This document shows, piece by piece, positions 9,145-16,930 of a stretch of 64,000 bases of DNA. The DNA is from VRUE01 sp963720805 (GTDB lineage Bacteria; Actinomycetota; Thermoleophilia; Solirubrobacterales; 70-9): positions 62,001-126,000 of the forward strand of contig CAVRGT010000007.1 of the NCBI GenBank assembly GCA_963720805.1, given 5' to 3'. Position 1 is the stretch's first letter, and each line of letters starts with the position of its first letter. The notes under the pieces are model-generated. The model saw only the letters and a program-made list of their open reading frames with translations, was not told the origin of the DNA and ran no database searches. The translations under genes were made by a program, and so were the position numbers.

Positions 9145-10014
9145 CTAGAAGGTGCGGTAGCCGGACCCGGAGGGGGCGGCCTCGCGGCGCTCCCAAGAGG
9201 GTGCAGTCTTGTCCGCGGCGGCCAGGACCTCTCGGCGCGCCCGTGAGGCGCTCGCCTTGATCTCGTCCTCAGCGGCCCGCCTGACGCGGTCCTCGCGCTG
9301 CTCGGCCTGGGCACGGATGTGCTCCGACTCAGCTCTCAGTGCCTCCTCGGCGCGCGACCGCGCCATCTCGACCGCCTCGCCTTCGACCTTCTCGACCAGG
9401 GTCCGCACCCGCTCGTCGGCCTCGCGGCGCACCTCCTCGGTGCCCCGCATCACCCGCTCCTCGATCTCGGTCTCCAACTTGACGGCCAGCTGATGCGCCT
9501 CAGCCGCCGCCGCCTCGGCTTCGACCGCGCGCTGCTCGGCAGCGGCAACCCGCTGGTCGGCCTCGAGCTTGACCCGATCGAGCGCCTCCTTGTGGCGTTT
9601 CGCAGCCTCGAACTCGGCAGCTTCGACTCCGGCAGAAATCGAGGCCTGGGAATCGACCTTGAGCGCGCTCATCTCCTTGGCCAGAGCTTCGCGCTCGGAG
9701 TCCGCCCGCTTCTGCGCTTGCTCGAAGGCCTCCTCGGCACGATCGCGAGCCTCCTCGGCCCGCTTTGCCCGCGCCTCGGCGTCCGTGCGCTTTCCACGCT
9801 CGGCCTTGATCCGGGCCTGCCCTTCCTCACCGAGCTTGCGCACCGTGGCCATAGCCTTCGCCTTCAACTCGCCACGCAACTCCTCGCTACGCGCCTCGGC
9901 CAAGGCAACCCGCTCCTCGCTGACCCGCACCCACTCAAGAGCCTGCTGAGCAGTCTCACGCAGCTCGTCATTCGCCGCCCCGACTGCTTTCAGCTGCCTC
10001 GCCGCTTCGCCCAT
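9145..10014 (-). CDS. Long coiled-coil protein of unknown function
   Basis: Protein of 289 aa, almost entirely Glu/Ala/Arg-rich heptad sequence (for example EARAKRAEEARDRAEEAF and AVAAAEQRA-type repeats), ending in GSGYRTF. There is no signal peptide or membrane segment. It sits 20 bp upstream of cysS on the same strand, probably in one transcript. Similar coiled coils are often called DivIVA-like or SMC-like, but no lipid-binding DivIVA N-terminus is visible, so I assign no function. A scaffold or cytoskeletal role is speculation. Confidence 0.7.
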   Translation of the reverse strand: MGEAARQLKAVGAANDELRETAQQALEWVRVSEERVALAEARSEELRGELKAKAMATVRKLGEEGQARIKAERGKRTDAEARAKRAEEARDRAEEAFEQAQKRADSEREALAKEMSALKVDSQASISAGVEAAEFEAAKRHKEALDRVKLEADQRVAAAEQRAVEAEAAAAEAHQLAVKLETEIEERVMRGTEEVRREADERVRTLVEKVEGEAVEMARSRAEEALRAESEHIRAQAEQREDRVRRAAEDEIKASASRARREVLAAADKTAPSWERREAAPSGSGYRTF

Positions 10015-10102
10015 GAATCGTCAACCTACTACCGCCATCGGCGGTCCCGCTACCCCCGCCCGCCGCATAAATGCGCATTTAGCGAACTAGCGAGACGCTC
10101 CG

Positions 10103-10216
10103 GAGTCGGTCCCGGTAGGGGTGGAGCGTCTTGCACTTTTTGGGCGTCCACCCTGAGGCGCCAGCAGGTGCGTCCCCATCCAAAAAGTTAAGCGAAACCC
10201 CTACCGGGACCGACTC
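10103..10216. repeat. Family A hairpin element, copy A1
   Basis: The arms at 10103-10122 and 10197-10216 are perfect 20-bp complements. Inside are the conserved family A blocks GGAGCGTCTTGCA, CTTTTTGG pairing with CCAAAAAG, GGCGCCAG and TTAAGCGAA. The element lies between the coiled-coil gene and the acyl-CoA synthetase, and its right arm covers the synthetase stop codon (TAG at 10203-10201), encoding its last residues. Copies A2 and A3 share the core but not the outer arm sequence. Confidence 0.85.
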
Positions 10217-11853
10217 TGAGCCTCCCGCTCATGCAGCTCCCGCTTGAGGATCTTCCCCGTGGCGTTACGCGGCAGCTCATCGAGGAACTCGAACTCGCGC
10301 GGCGCCTTGTAAGCAGCGAGATTGGCCTTGACATGGGCCTTGAGCACTTCCGCGGAGACCTCTTCCTCGCTTGCGCAGACGACGAAGGCCTTCAGCCGCT
10401 GACCGAACTCGCCGTCCTCGACCCCGATCACCGCAACCTCGACCACGCCATCGTGATCGGCGAGCAGATCCTCGACCTCGCGGGGAAAGACGTTCTCACC
10501 GCCTGAGACGATCATCTCGTCGTCGCGACCGTCGATGAAGAGCCGGCCACCCTCGTCGATGTGACCGACGTCGCCACTGCTCAGCAGCCCGTCGATCACC
10601 TCCTTGCCGCCGCCGCCGGTGTAGCCCTCGAAGGACATCTCATTGCCGACGAAGATCCGCCCCACCTCCCCCTGCGGAATCTCGCGATCGTCCTCACCGA
10701 AAAGGCGAACGACGGTGCCCCGCGGCGGCCGTCCGGCGGTGCCGGGCGCGGCGCGCAGGTCCTCGGGAGTGGCGACGGTCGCGTAGGCGACCTCGGTCGA
10801 GCCGTAGAGGTTGTAGACGTTGTCGCCGAAGCGGTCCATCCACTCGGTCGCCAGCTCGCCCGGCAAGGCGGAGCCGGATGCCGAGGTGATCCGCAACGAG
10901 GAGAGGTCATAGGAGGCGAGCGTCTCCTCTGGCAGCCGCAGGATCCGCTGCAACATCACCGGCACGACCGCGAGCACGTCGGCTCGGTAGTCCTTCACCG
11001 TGCGCAGCGTCTCCTCCTCGTCGAACTTGCGCCGCAACACCATCGTCGAGGCGGTCGGCAGGCTCATCACGAAGTGGAAGAAACCCCAGGAGTGAAAGAG
11101 CGGCGCCGCGATCATCATCGTGTCGCGGGCGCGGTAGGGGATCTTGTCGATCAGGGCAGCCATCGCCAACAGGCCGTCGGGGCTGGATCGCTGGGCGCCC
11201 TTGGGGGTGCCCGTCGTGCCCGAGGTGAGGATCACGAAGCGGGGATTGTCGGGCGGCGGCTTGTGGCCGGAATCGTCGTTTGCGGCGATCAGCGAGTCGA
11301 GCGTCGGACCCTCCACCCCGCCGTCGCTCCAGGCGATGATGCGGGCGATGCCCTCATCGACGTCGGCGAGCAGGCCGGCGAACTCCTCGTCGTAGACGAG
11401 CGCCTTCGGTTGCTCACGCCTGGTCACCTCGACCAACTGGGGACCGGCGAACATCGTGTTCAGGTACAGGGCGCTGGCGCCGAGCTTGGCCGCCGCCAGG
11501 GTCGCCTCGATGAAGCCGCGGTGATTTCGGCACATGATCCCGACGCCATCGCCGGGACCGATCCCCATGCCGGCAAAGGCGTGGGCGAGGGCGTTGGTGC
11601 GAAGGTGGACCCGCTCGAAGCTGAGCGAGCCGCGCTCGTCGATCAGCATCGTCTCGTGCGGGTATTTGTGCGCCGCCGTGGCAACCCCGGTGGCCGGCGA
11701 TGCGCCCCAGCGCAGGAAGGTCGCGGCGACCTTGGCCGCCTTGTCGGGGCGAACCAGGCCGACGATCCCGGCCTCGTGCAGAACCTTCGCCTCGAAGACC
11801 GAGTCGGAGACCGAGTGGCGGGCGCTCGACACTATGGACTTCAGCATTCCCAT
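10201..11853 (-). CDS. AMP-dependent acyl-CoA synthetase/ligase
   Basis: Protein of 550 aa of the ANL superfamily. The P-loop TSGTTGTPKG, the YGSTE motif, the adenylate-binding GDVGHIDEGGRLFIDGRDD and the catalytic-lysine end PRNATGKILKREL are all intact. It would activate a carboxylic (probably fatty) acid to an acyl-CoA via acyl-AMP in the cytoplasm; chain length is not predictable. The start at 11853 could also be the ATG two codons later. The 3' end runs into repeat A1. It follows ispF by 14 bp on the same strand. Confidence 0.9.
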   Translation of the reverse strand: MGMLKSIVSSARHSVSDSVFEAKVLHEAGIVGLVRPDKAAKVAATFLRWGASPATGVATAAHKYPHETMLIDERGSLSFERVHLRTNALAHAFAGMGIGPGDGVGIMCRNHRGFIEATLAAAKLGASALYLNTMFAGPQLVEVTRREQPKALVYDEEFAGLLADVDEGIARIIAWSDGGVEGPTLDSLIAANDDSGHKPPPDNPRFVILTSGTTGTPKGAQRSSPDGLLAMAALIDKIPYRARDTMMIAAPLFHSWGFFHFVMSLPTASTMVLRRKFDEEETLRTVKDYRADVLAVVPVMLQRILRLPEETLASYDLSSLRITSASGSALPGELATEWMDRFGDNVYNLYGSTEVAYATVATPEDLRAAPGTAGRPPRGTVVRLFGEDDREIPQGEVGRIFVGNEMSFEGYTGGGGKEVIDGLLSSGDVGHIDEGGRLFIDGRDDEMIVSGGENVFPREVEDLLADHDGVVEVAVIGVEDGEFGQRLKAFVVCASEEEVSAEVLKAHVKANLAAYKAPREFEFLDELPRNATGKILKRELHEREAQSRSR

Positions 11854-11867
11854 CGCAGCGGCGAAGG

Positions 11868-12323
11868 TTATTCGCTCTCGACCAGGGCGACGGCCATGCA
11901 GGCGATCCCCTCGCCGCGGCCGATCCAGCCCATCCCCTCGTTGGTCGTCGCCTTGACGCTGACCCGCGCCGAGGTGGCCTCCGCCAGGTTCCGCTCCATC
12001 TCGGCCCGCAATGGCCCGATCCGCGGCTCCTCGCAGATCAGCGTCGCGTCGACGTTGACGATCCGCCCGGCGATCGTGCCCACCGCCGTGCGCAACAAGT
12101 CGATCGAGTCGGCGTCGCGCCAGACCTCATCATCGTCGGGGAAGAGCGCGCCGATGTCGCCTTGGCCGGCGGCGCCGAGCAGGGCATCGATCACGGCATG
12201 GGTGAGCACGTCGGCATCGGAGTGGCCCGCGAGGCCACGCGGGTGGTCGACCTCGACCCCGCCGAGGACGAGGCGGCGCCCCGCGGCCAAGCGGTGGCTG
12301 TCGTAGCCGATTCCGACGCTCAT
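11868..12323 (-). CDS. ispF: 2-C-methyl-D-erythritol 2,4-cyclodiphosphate synthase
   Basis: Protein of 151 aa, the usual length. Family residues are clear: the metal-binding GYDSHR (Asp and His), LAGHSDADVLTHAVIDALLG, and the loop KATTNEGMGWIGRGEGIA. It closes the cyclodiphosphate ring in the MEP isoprenoid pathway. IspD is encoded about 2 kb further upstream on the same strand, separated by a plus-strand DUF389 pair and the PHP gene. The ATG at 12323 is 3 bp after the PHP gene stop. Confidence 0.95.
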   Translation of the reverse strand: MSVGIGYDSHRLAAGRRLVLGGVEVDHPRGLAGHSDADVLTHAVIDALLGAAGQGDIGALFPDDDEVWRDADSIDLLRTAVGTIAGRIVNVDATLICEEPRIGPLRAEMERNLAEATSARVSVKATTNEGMGWIGRGEGIACMAVALVESE

Positions 12324-12326
12324 CGA

Positions 12327-13169
12327 CTAATCCTCGCGCACCACGTCGGGCAGCGGCTCGAGCCGGCGTTTGCGGCCCTCGAAGACGCAGATCTCCCCCA
12401 CCCCAAGGCCGCTGAGAAACTCGACCGCCTGGTCGTAGCCGTAGCCAACCTGCTCGGGCAGGTGGGCATCAGAGGAGAGGGCGAATGGGGCACCGGCCTC
12501 GACGCACATCTCGGCGAAGCCGGCCGCCGGGTAGATCTCGCCGACGGGCTTGCGCAGGCCGGCCGTGGAGACCTCGACCGCGATCCCGCTCTCGGCGATC
12601 GCTTCCACCGCCGGCTCGTAGTAGAAGCGCGGGTCGCGCTCGGGCAGCGGTCGGGCGCCGCCCCAGACCTTGACCAGGTCGGGATGGGCGAGGATGTCGA
12701 AGAGGCCCGAGCGGGCGCACTCGGCCAGGGCAGCGAAGTAGCGGCGCCAGACCTCGTCCGGGTCGCCCTTGCTCTCCCAGACGTCCCAGCCGGCATGGTC
12801 GACGGCCCCGTCGCCGATGAAGTGGACCGAGCCGACGACGTAGTCAAAGTCACGCGCCTCGAGCAACGCCGCCGTGCGATCCTCGGCGGCGGGGATGTAG
12901 TCGCACTCAACCCCCAGCCGCAGCGGCGTGCCGCGGACGAAATCGCAGTAGGAATCGAGGTCGTCGCGAGCCTGTTCCGCCCAGAAGGGGTGGCGCCAGA
13001 GATCGAGCGCCTGGGTGAAGCGATAGATGTGCTCGGAGACGCCGAGCTCGGCGATCCCGGCCGCCTCGGCGGCCGCCAGGTAGCGCTCGACGTTCTCGCC
13101 GGTGAAGAAGCGCTCGCCGGGGGTGTCGGGCTCATCGGGGCGAAGATGGAGGTGGTAGTCGGTAAGCAT
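12327..13169 (-). CDS. PHP-domain phosphatase, histidinol-phosphatase (HisK) type
   Basis: Protein of 280 aa starting at the ATG at 13169 (MLTDYHLHLRPDE); the upstream frame is not supported. PHP metal-binding motifs are in order: YHLHLR, GVSEHIYRF, ECDYIP, VGSVHFIGD, LAHPDLVKV and LSSDAH. This set is typical of HisK-type L-histidinol-phosphate phosphatases (histidine biosynthesis), though other PHP phosphoesterases look similar. It is divergent from the DUF389 gene across 45 bp and lies directly upstream of ispF. Confidence 0.8.
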   Translation of the reverse strand: MLTDYHLHLRPDEPDTPGERFFTGENVERYLAAAEAAGIAELGVSEHIYRFTQALDLWRHPFWAEQARDDLDSYCDFVRGTPLRLGVECDYIPAAEDRTAALLEARDFDYVVGSVHFIGDGAVDHAGWDVWESKGDPDEVWRRYFAALAECARSGLFDILAHPDLVKVWGGARPLPERDPRFYYEPAVEAIAESGIAVEVSTAGLRKPVGEIYPAAGFAEMCVEAGAPFALSSDAHLPEQVGYGYDQAVEFLSGLGVGEICVFEGRKRRLEPLPDVVRED

Positions 13170-13214
13170 GGGACGGGCAGAGTAGGCGACCCGGGCCGTG
13201 GATACGCTGAGGCC

Positions 13215-14207
13215 ATGGTCCACCTGCGGATCGTTGCGCCGGCCGATTGCTCAGAGCGGGTGGTTGACCTGCTGGGTGCCTCCCCATCGACCAGCAATCT
13301 CGTCCTCCTCGCCGGCGCCGCGAAGCAGCCGGCCGGCGACATGATCCTCTGCGACGTCGCCCGCGAGGAAGCGAGCGTGATCATCGAGGACCTGAAGGAG
13401 TTGCGGATTCCCGAGCTCGGCTCGATCACGCTGGAGCCGATCGATTCGCAGCTCTCCGCCGCAGCCGAACGGGCGGAGCGGGCGGCGCCCGGCCTGCCCG
13501 CCGATGCCGTCGTCTGGGAGGAAGTTGAGGCGCGCACCTCGGAGAGCACCGAGATCGGCGGCAACTTCCTGCTCTTCATGGCGCTGGCCTGCCTGATCGC
13601 CTCCGTCGGGCTCTACCTCGGCGCGCCGATCCTGATCGTCGGCGCGATGGTCGTCGGTCCCGAGTTCGGCCCCCTGGCCGGCTTCTGCGTCGCGATCGTC
13701 GAGCGGCGACGCGATGTCGCGTCCCGCTCGCTGACCGCGCTCGCCGTGGGCTTCCCGGTCGGGATCACCGCCGCCTTCCTCTTCACCCTCGCCTGCACCT
13801 CCACCGGCCTGCTCGCGAGCGACTTCACCAGCGCCGAACACCCGCTCACCCAGTTCATCTCCCACCCCGACACCTTCTCCTTCCTCGTCGCCCTCTTCGC
13901 CGGCACGGCGGGCGTGCTCTCGCTCACCTCAGCCAAGTCCGGTGCCCTGGTCGGCGTGCTGATCTCGGTAACGACGATTCCCGCGGCAGCCGACATCGGC
14001 GTCGGCGCCGCCACCGCCGACTGGTCGGAGTGGCGCGGCGCGATGGCGCAGCTCAGCGTCAACCTGGCGGCAATCGTGCTCGCGGGCGTAACCACGCTCT
14101 CGGTTCAGCGCCGCATCTACCGGCGCCGCCGCGACCGCCACCGGCGCGAGCAGCCGCGCGCGATGGCTGGGCTATCCACCGACCCGGCGCAGGGCCGGCG
14201 GCGATGA
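13215..14207 (+). CDS. DUF389 family membrane protein
   Basis: Protein of 330 aa using the ATG at 13215; the long upstream frame is antisense to ispF/PHP and is ignored. A soluble N-terminal domain of about 110 aa (MVHLRIVAPADC; LLGASPSTSN) is followed by about six transmembrane helices with the family hallmark GAMVVGPEFGPLAGFCVAI. DUF389 proteins are widespread and uncharacterised. The last 4 bp (ATGA) contain the start of the next small membrane gene. The pair interrupts the ispD-ispF order found in many bacteria. Confidence 0.85.
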   Translation: MVHLRIVAPADCSERVVDLLGASPSTSNLVLLAGAAKQPAGDMILCDVAREEASVIIEDLKELRIPELGSITLEPIDSQLSAAAERAERAAPGLPADAVVWEEVEARTSESTEIGGNFLLFMALACLIASVGLYLGAPILIVGAMVVGPEFGPLAGFCVAIVERRRDVASRSLTALAVGFPVGITAAFLFTLACTSTGLLASDFTSAEHPLTQFISHPDTFSFLVALFAGTAGVLSLTSAKSGALVGVLISVTTIPAAADIGVGAATADWSEWRGAMAQLSVNLAAIVLAGVTTLSVQRRIYRRRRDRHRREQPRAMAGLSTDPAQGRRR

Positions 14208-14350
14208 GGCGCCAGCTGGCGATCATGCTCGCGGCCTTCGCTCTCGGCACGGCGGTCGCCGCAGCGCTCGGTGCGGTCAGCCTCGGCGTCGCCCTCGGCG
14301 TCGGTCAGGTCTGCTTCGCTGCCTGCCTGGTCTGGGTCCTACTGCGCTGA
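14204..14350 (+). CDS. Small membrane protein, 48 aa
   Basis: The ATG at 14204 overlaps the DUF389 stop (ATGA), giving a 48-residue protein with two hydrophobic stretches (IMLAAFALGTAVAAAL and VALGVGQVCFAACLVWVLL) separated by a short turn, and Arg residues at both ends. It looks like a hairpin membrane peptide translationally coupled to the DUF389 protein and may be its partner. I recognise no named family. Confidence 0.6.
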   Translation: MRRQLAIMLAAFALGTAVAAALGAVSLGVALGVGQVCFAACLVWVLLR

Positions 14351-14374
14351 TTTGCGCCTCATCGCTTAGCGCGC

Positions 14375-15067
14375 TCAAGCGCCGGCAACACGATCCGCAA
14401 GCAGCAGCTCGGCGAGCTTGAGGTCGAGCGGCGTCGTCACCTTGAGGTTCTCCGGCGGCGACGGGTGGATCAGGACGGTGGCGCCGCTCGCCTCGACCAT
14501 CATCGCCTCGTCGGTCGCCTCAGCAACGCGCTGAGGATCGGCCGCCAACGCCCTGCGCAGCGCCTCGACCCGAAAGACCTGGGGCGTCTGCGCCGCCCAA
14601 AGCAAGCCACGATCCACAGTGGACTCGATCACCCGCCCTCCATTGGCTACCTCAGGGGTAGTCAAAGGGGGGCGCGTGGCCTGCTTGATCGTGTCGGTGA
14701 CCGGGGTGGCCGCGATTGCGCCGGCGGCGTCGGGGTCCGCGACCAGGGTCGCGACCACTTCCTCGATCAGCTCAGGCGTCACCAGCGGCCGAGCCGCATC
14801 GTGCACCGCGACCAGCTCTGTCCCGACCGCCTCCAAGGCATTTGAGACCGACTCGGCCCTGGTGGCGCCACCGTCGACCACGCCGACGTCACCGCCGGCG
14901 AGATCGTGGACGTGCCCGGGCGGGCAGGCGACGACGATCGAGCGCACCGAGGGCGCGGCACGGCAGGCCGCGATCGACCACTCGACCATCGCCCTGCCGG
15001 CCAGTGGCACGAAGGCCTTCGGGCCGCCGGCTCCGAGCCTCTGCCCGGAGCCGGCGGCCGCGATCAC
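14375..15067 (-). CDS. ispD: 2-C-methyl-D-erythritol 4-phosphate cytidylyltransferase
   Basis: Protein of 230 aa from the GTG at 15067 (MIAAAGSGQRLG), the usual IspD length; a longer frame overlaps carD and is rejected. The CTP-binding AAGSGQRLG(x)GGPKAF, the VHDAARPLV motif and the C-terminal TDEAMMVEASG/NLKVTTPLDLKLAE segments are intact. It transfers CMP to methylerythritol phosphate in the MEP pathway. It follows carD by 22 bp, as in mycobacteria and other actinobacteria where carD and ispD are neighbours. Confidence 0.93.
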   Translation of the reverse strand: MIAAAGSGQRLGAGGPKAFVPLAGRAMVEWSIAACRAAPSVRSIVVACPPGHVHDLAGGDVGVVDGGATRAESVSNALEAVGTELVAVHDAARPLVTPELIEEVVATLVADPDAAGAIAATPVTDTIKQATRPPLTTPEVANGGRVIESTVDRGLLWAAQTPQVFRVEALRRALAADPQRVAEATDEAMMVEASGATVLIHPSPPENLKVTTPLDLKLAELLLADRVAGA

Positions 15068-15089
15068 GGCCGTGGCGAACGCTGCGGAG

Positions 15090-15695
15090 CTACGCCGTGG
15101 CGGCGAAGCGCTCCTCCAGCAGCCCGTCGAGGTATTCCTCCGCGCCGTCCTCGTCTTTGTCGAGCGCGTACATGAACTCCGAGGCGAGGATCTTCTTCGC
15201 CCGCGTGTACATCTGCTTCTCACCGGTTGAGAGGCCCTTTTCCATCTCACGGATGGCAAGGTTGCGAACGACCTCGGCCAGCTCGAAAACGTCCCCGGTC
15301 TTGATCTTCTCGCGGTTGTACTTGAAGCGCCGGTTCCAGTTTTTCGGCATCTCCGAAACGTCGTCGGTGAGCACGTCGGTGACCTTCTTGATTTCTTCCT
15401 CGTCGATAACGCGGCGCAGCCCAGCGACGCCGGCGTTCTCGCAGGGAACCATCACCGTGAGTTCGTTGTGGAGGATCTTGATCGTGAGGTAGTCACGCTC
15501 CTCCCCCATCAGCTCCCGGGACTCCTTCTTCAGTACGAGCCCAGCACCGTGGTGGGGGTAGACGACCTTGTCGCCCTCTTCGAAATCGCAGACGTAAGGG
15601 ACCTCAACGTCCGCTTCGAAGCCCGCCTCCATGGCCTCCTCTGCTAGCTCAGAAATCGGGTGCTCCTTTCGTTTGTCGATGGCGACAGTTGCCAT
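15090..15695 (-). CDS. carD: CarD-family transcription regulator
   Basis: Protein of 201 aa. The N-terminal RNAP-interacting domain (EGDKVVYPHHGAGLVLKK, then YLTIKILHNELTVMVPCENA) is followed by a helical DNA-binding domain with the key KNWNRRFKYNREKIKTGD segment. CarD binds the RNA polymerase beta lobe and stabilises the open complex at promoters including rRNA promoters. An N-terminal extension of about 35 acidic residues precedes the core. It abuts the disA stop with no gap, so disA, carD and ispD are probably cotranscribed. Confidence 0.93.
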   Translation of the reverse strand: MATVAIDKRKEHPISELAEEAMEAGFEADVEVPYVCDFEEGDKVVYPHHGAGLVLKKESRELMGEERDYLTIKILHNELTVMVPCENAGVAGLRRVIDEEEIKKVTDVLTDDVSEMPKNWNRRFKYNREKIKTGDVFELAEVVRNLAIREMEKGLSTGEKQMYTRAKKILASEFMYALDKDEDGAEEYLDGLLEERFAATA

Positions 15696-16808
15696 CTAGC
15701 TCTGTAGATACCGATCGACCATGTCGACCTCCTGAAGCCTGCGCAGGCCCTCGCGGATGTCCTTGGCCCTTGTAGAGCCGACACCATCGACGGCCTCCAG
15801 GTCGGCGTCAGAGGCAGCGAGTACCTCCTCCAGCCCACCCAGCTCCTGGATGATCTTCTGGACGACAAGCTTGGGGATGCGCGGCACGCGGCCGAGCACG
15901 CGGTAGCCACGCGGGGCCACCGGGAAGTCAAGTGTGTTGAGCTTGCGGTCGTAGCCGAGCAGCTCGGCGAGGCGGCCGAAGTCGAGCACGTCCTCATGCG
16001 GCAGGCGGGCCAGCGATTGCAGCACCGTCGCCAGGTTCTGCTCGGAATCCTCGACCGAGTAGTCGCGGACCAGCGCCGTCTTGTCGGTGGCGACGCCGAC
16101 CATCGTCTCCTCCAGCTGCATCTCGATCAGGCGACCCTCGGTGCCGAGCTCGACGATGTAGCGCTCGACCTCGACCGCCATCCGGGTGACCAGCTCGGCC
16201 CGCTGCAACACCGCGAGCGCGTCGTAGAGCACGCCGCCACCCTCGAACTCGAGCACGGTGAGGCGGTTGGAGACCTGGTCGAGGCGGGCGCGGTACTTGT
16301 CGAGCGTTGCCAGACCCTGGTTGGCCTTGGCCAGCACGGCGGGGATGTCCTGGAGGATGTACTTGGTCCCCTCGATGTAGAGCGAGACGACGTCGCGGCG
16401 CTGGGAGATCGCGACCACCAATGCCTCGGTCTGCTTGGAGACGCGCTCGGCGGTGCGGTGGCGGGTGCCGGTCTCGGACGAGAGGATCGTCGGGTCGGGC
16501 ATCAGCTGCACGTTGGCCCAGGCGATCTTGGTCGCCTGGGAATTGAGCACGATCGCGCCATCCATCTTTGCCACCTGGTAAAGCATCGCCGGCGTGTAGT
16601 CGATGTCGAGCTTGATCCCGCCGGAGAGCAGGTGCGAGATGTCGCCCGCGTCGCCGACGACGATCAGCCCGCCCGTGCGAGAGTGGACTATGTTGTCGAG
16701 GCCCTCGCGCAAGGCACCGCCCGGCGCGACGACATCGAGAGCCCTCAGTAGCCTGGGATCTTGACGTTCGGATAGCTCGTGAAGCTCATCACCAGGCAGC
16801 GCTGACAT
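15696..16808 (-). CDS. disA: DNA integrity scanning diadenylate cyclase
   Basis: Protein of 370 aa with the three DisA domains: N-terminal DAC domain, helical linker and C-terminal helix-hairpin-helix region (RVPRIPKLVVQKI...VDGVGSTRAKDIREGL). Catalytic motifs DGA (83-85) and RHR (116-118, within GTRHRTAERV) are intact, so c-di-AMP synthesis from two ATP is expected. DisA octamers scan DNA and stop making c-di-AMP at branched structures. It is followed immediately by carD. A TTGACA hexamer lies about 75 bp upstream (16887-16882) without a good matching -10. Confidence 0.95.
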   Translation of the reverse strand: MSALPGDELHELSERQDPRLLRALDVVAPGGALREGLDNIVHSRTGGLIVVGDAGDISHLLSGGIKLDIDYTPAMLYQVAKMDGAIVLNSQATKIAWANVQLMPDPTILSSETGTRHRTAERVSKQTEALVVAISQRRDVVSLYIEGTKYILQDIPAVLAKANQGLATLDKYRARLDQVSNRLTVLEFEGGGVLYDALAVLQRAELVTRMAVEVERYIVELGTEGRLIEMQLEETMVGVATDKTALVRDYSVEDSEQNLATVLQSLARLPHEDVLDFGRLAELLGYDRKLNTLDFPVAPRGYRVLGRVPRIPKLVVQKIIQELGGLEEVLAASDADLEAVDGVGSTRAKDIREGLRRLQEVDMVDRYLQS

Positions 16809-16930
16809 CGCTTTCTAGGATGGCAAAAACCGCTTTGGAATGCGGTGTGGCTAATCTCTAGTGGACAGGTCGGGATAGCCATTGTCAAGGAATCCGGTCA
16901 CCTAAGACCCGTAAAGGCCGGATTTGACGC

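Noticed and set aside
10561..12306. Plus-strand open frames opposite the acyl-CoA synthetase and ispF
   Set aside because: No recognisable motif; both opposite genes have complete family signatures.
11700..13214. Upstream extension of the DUF389 frame
   Set aside because: Antisense to PHP and ispF; the DUF389 homology begins at the ATG at 13215.
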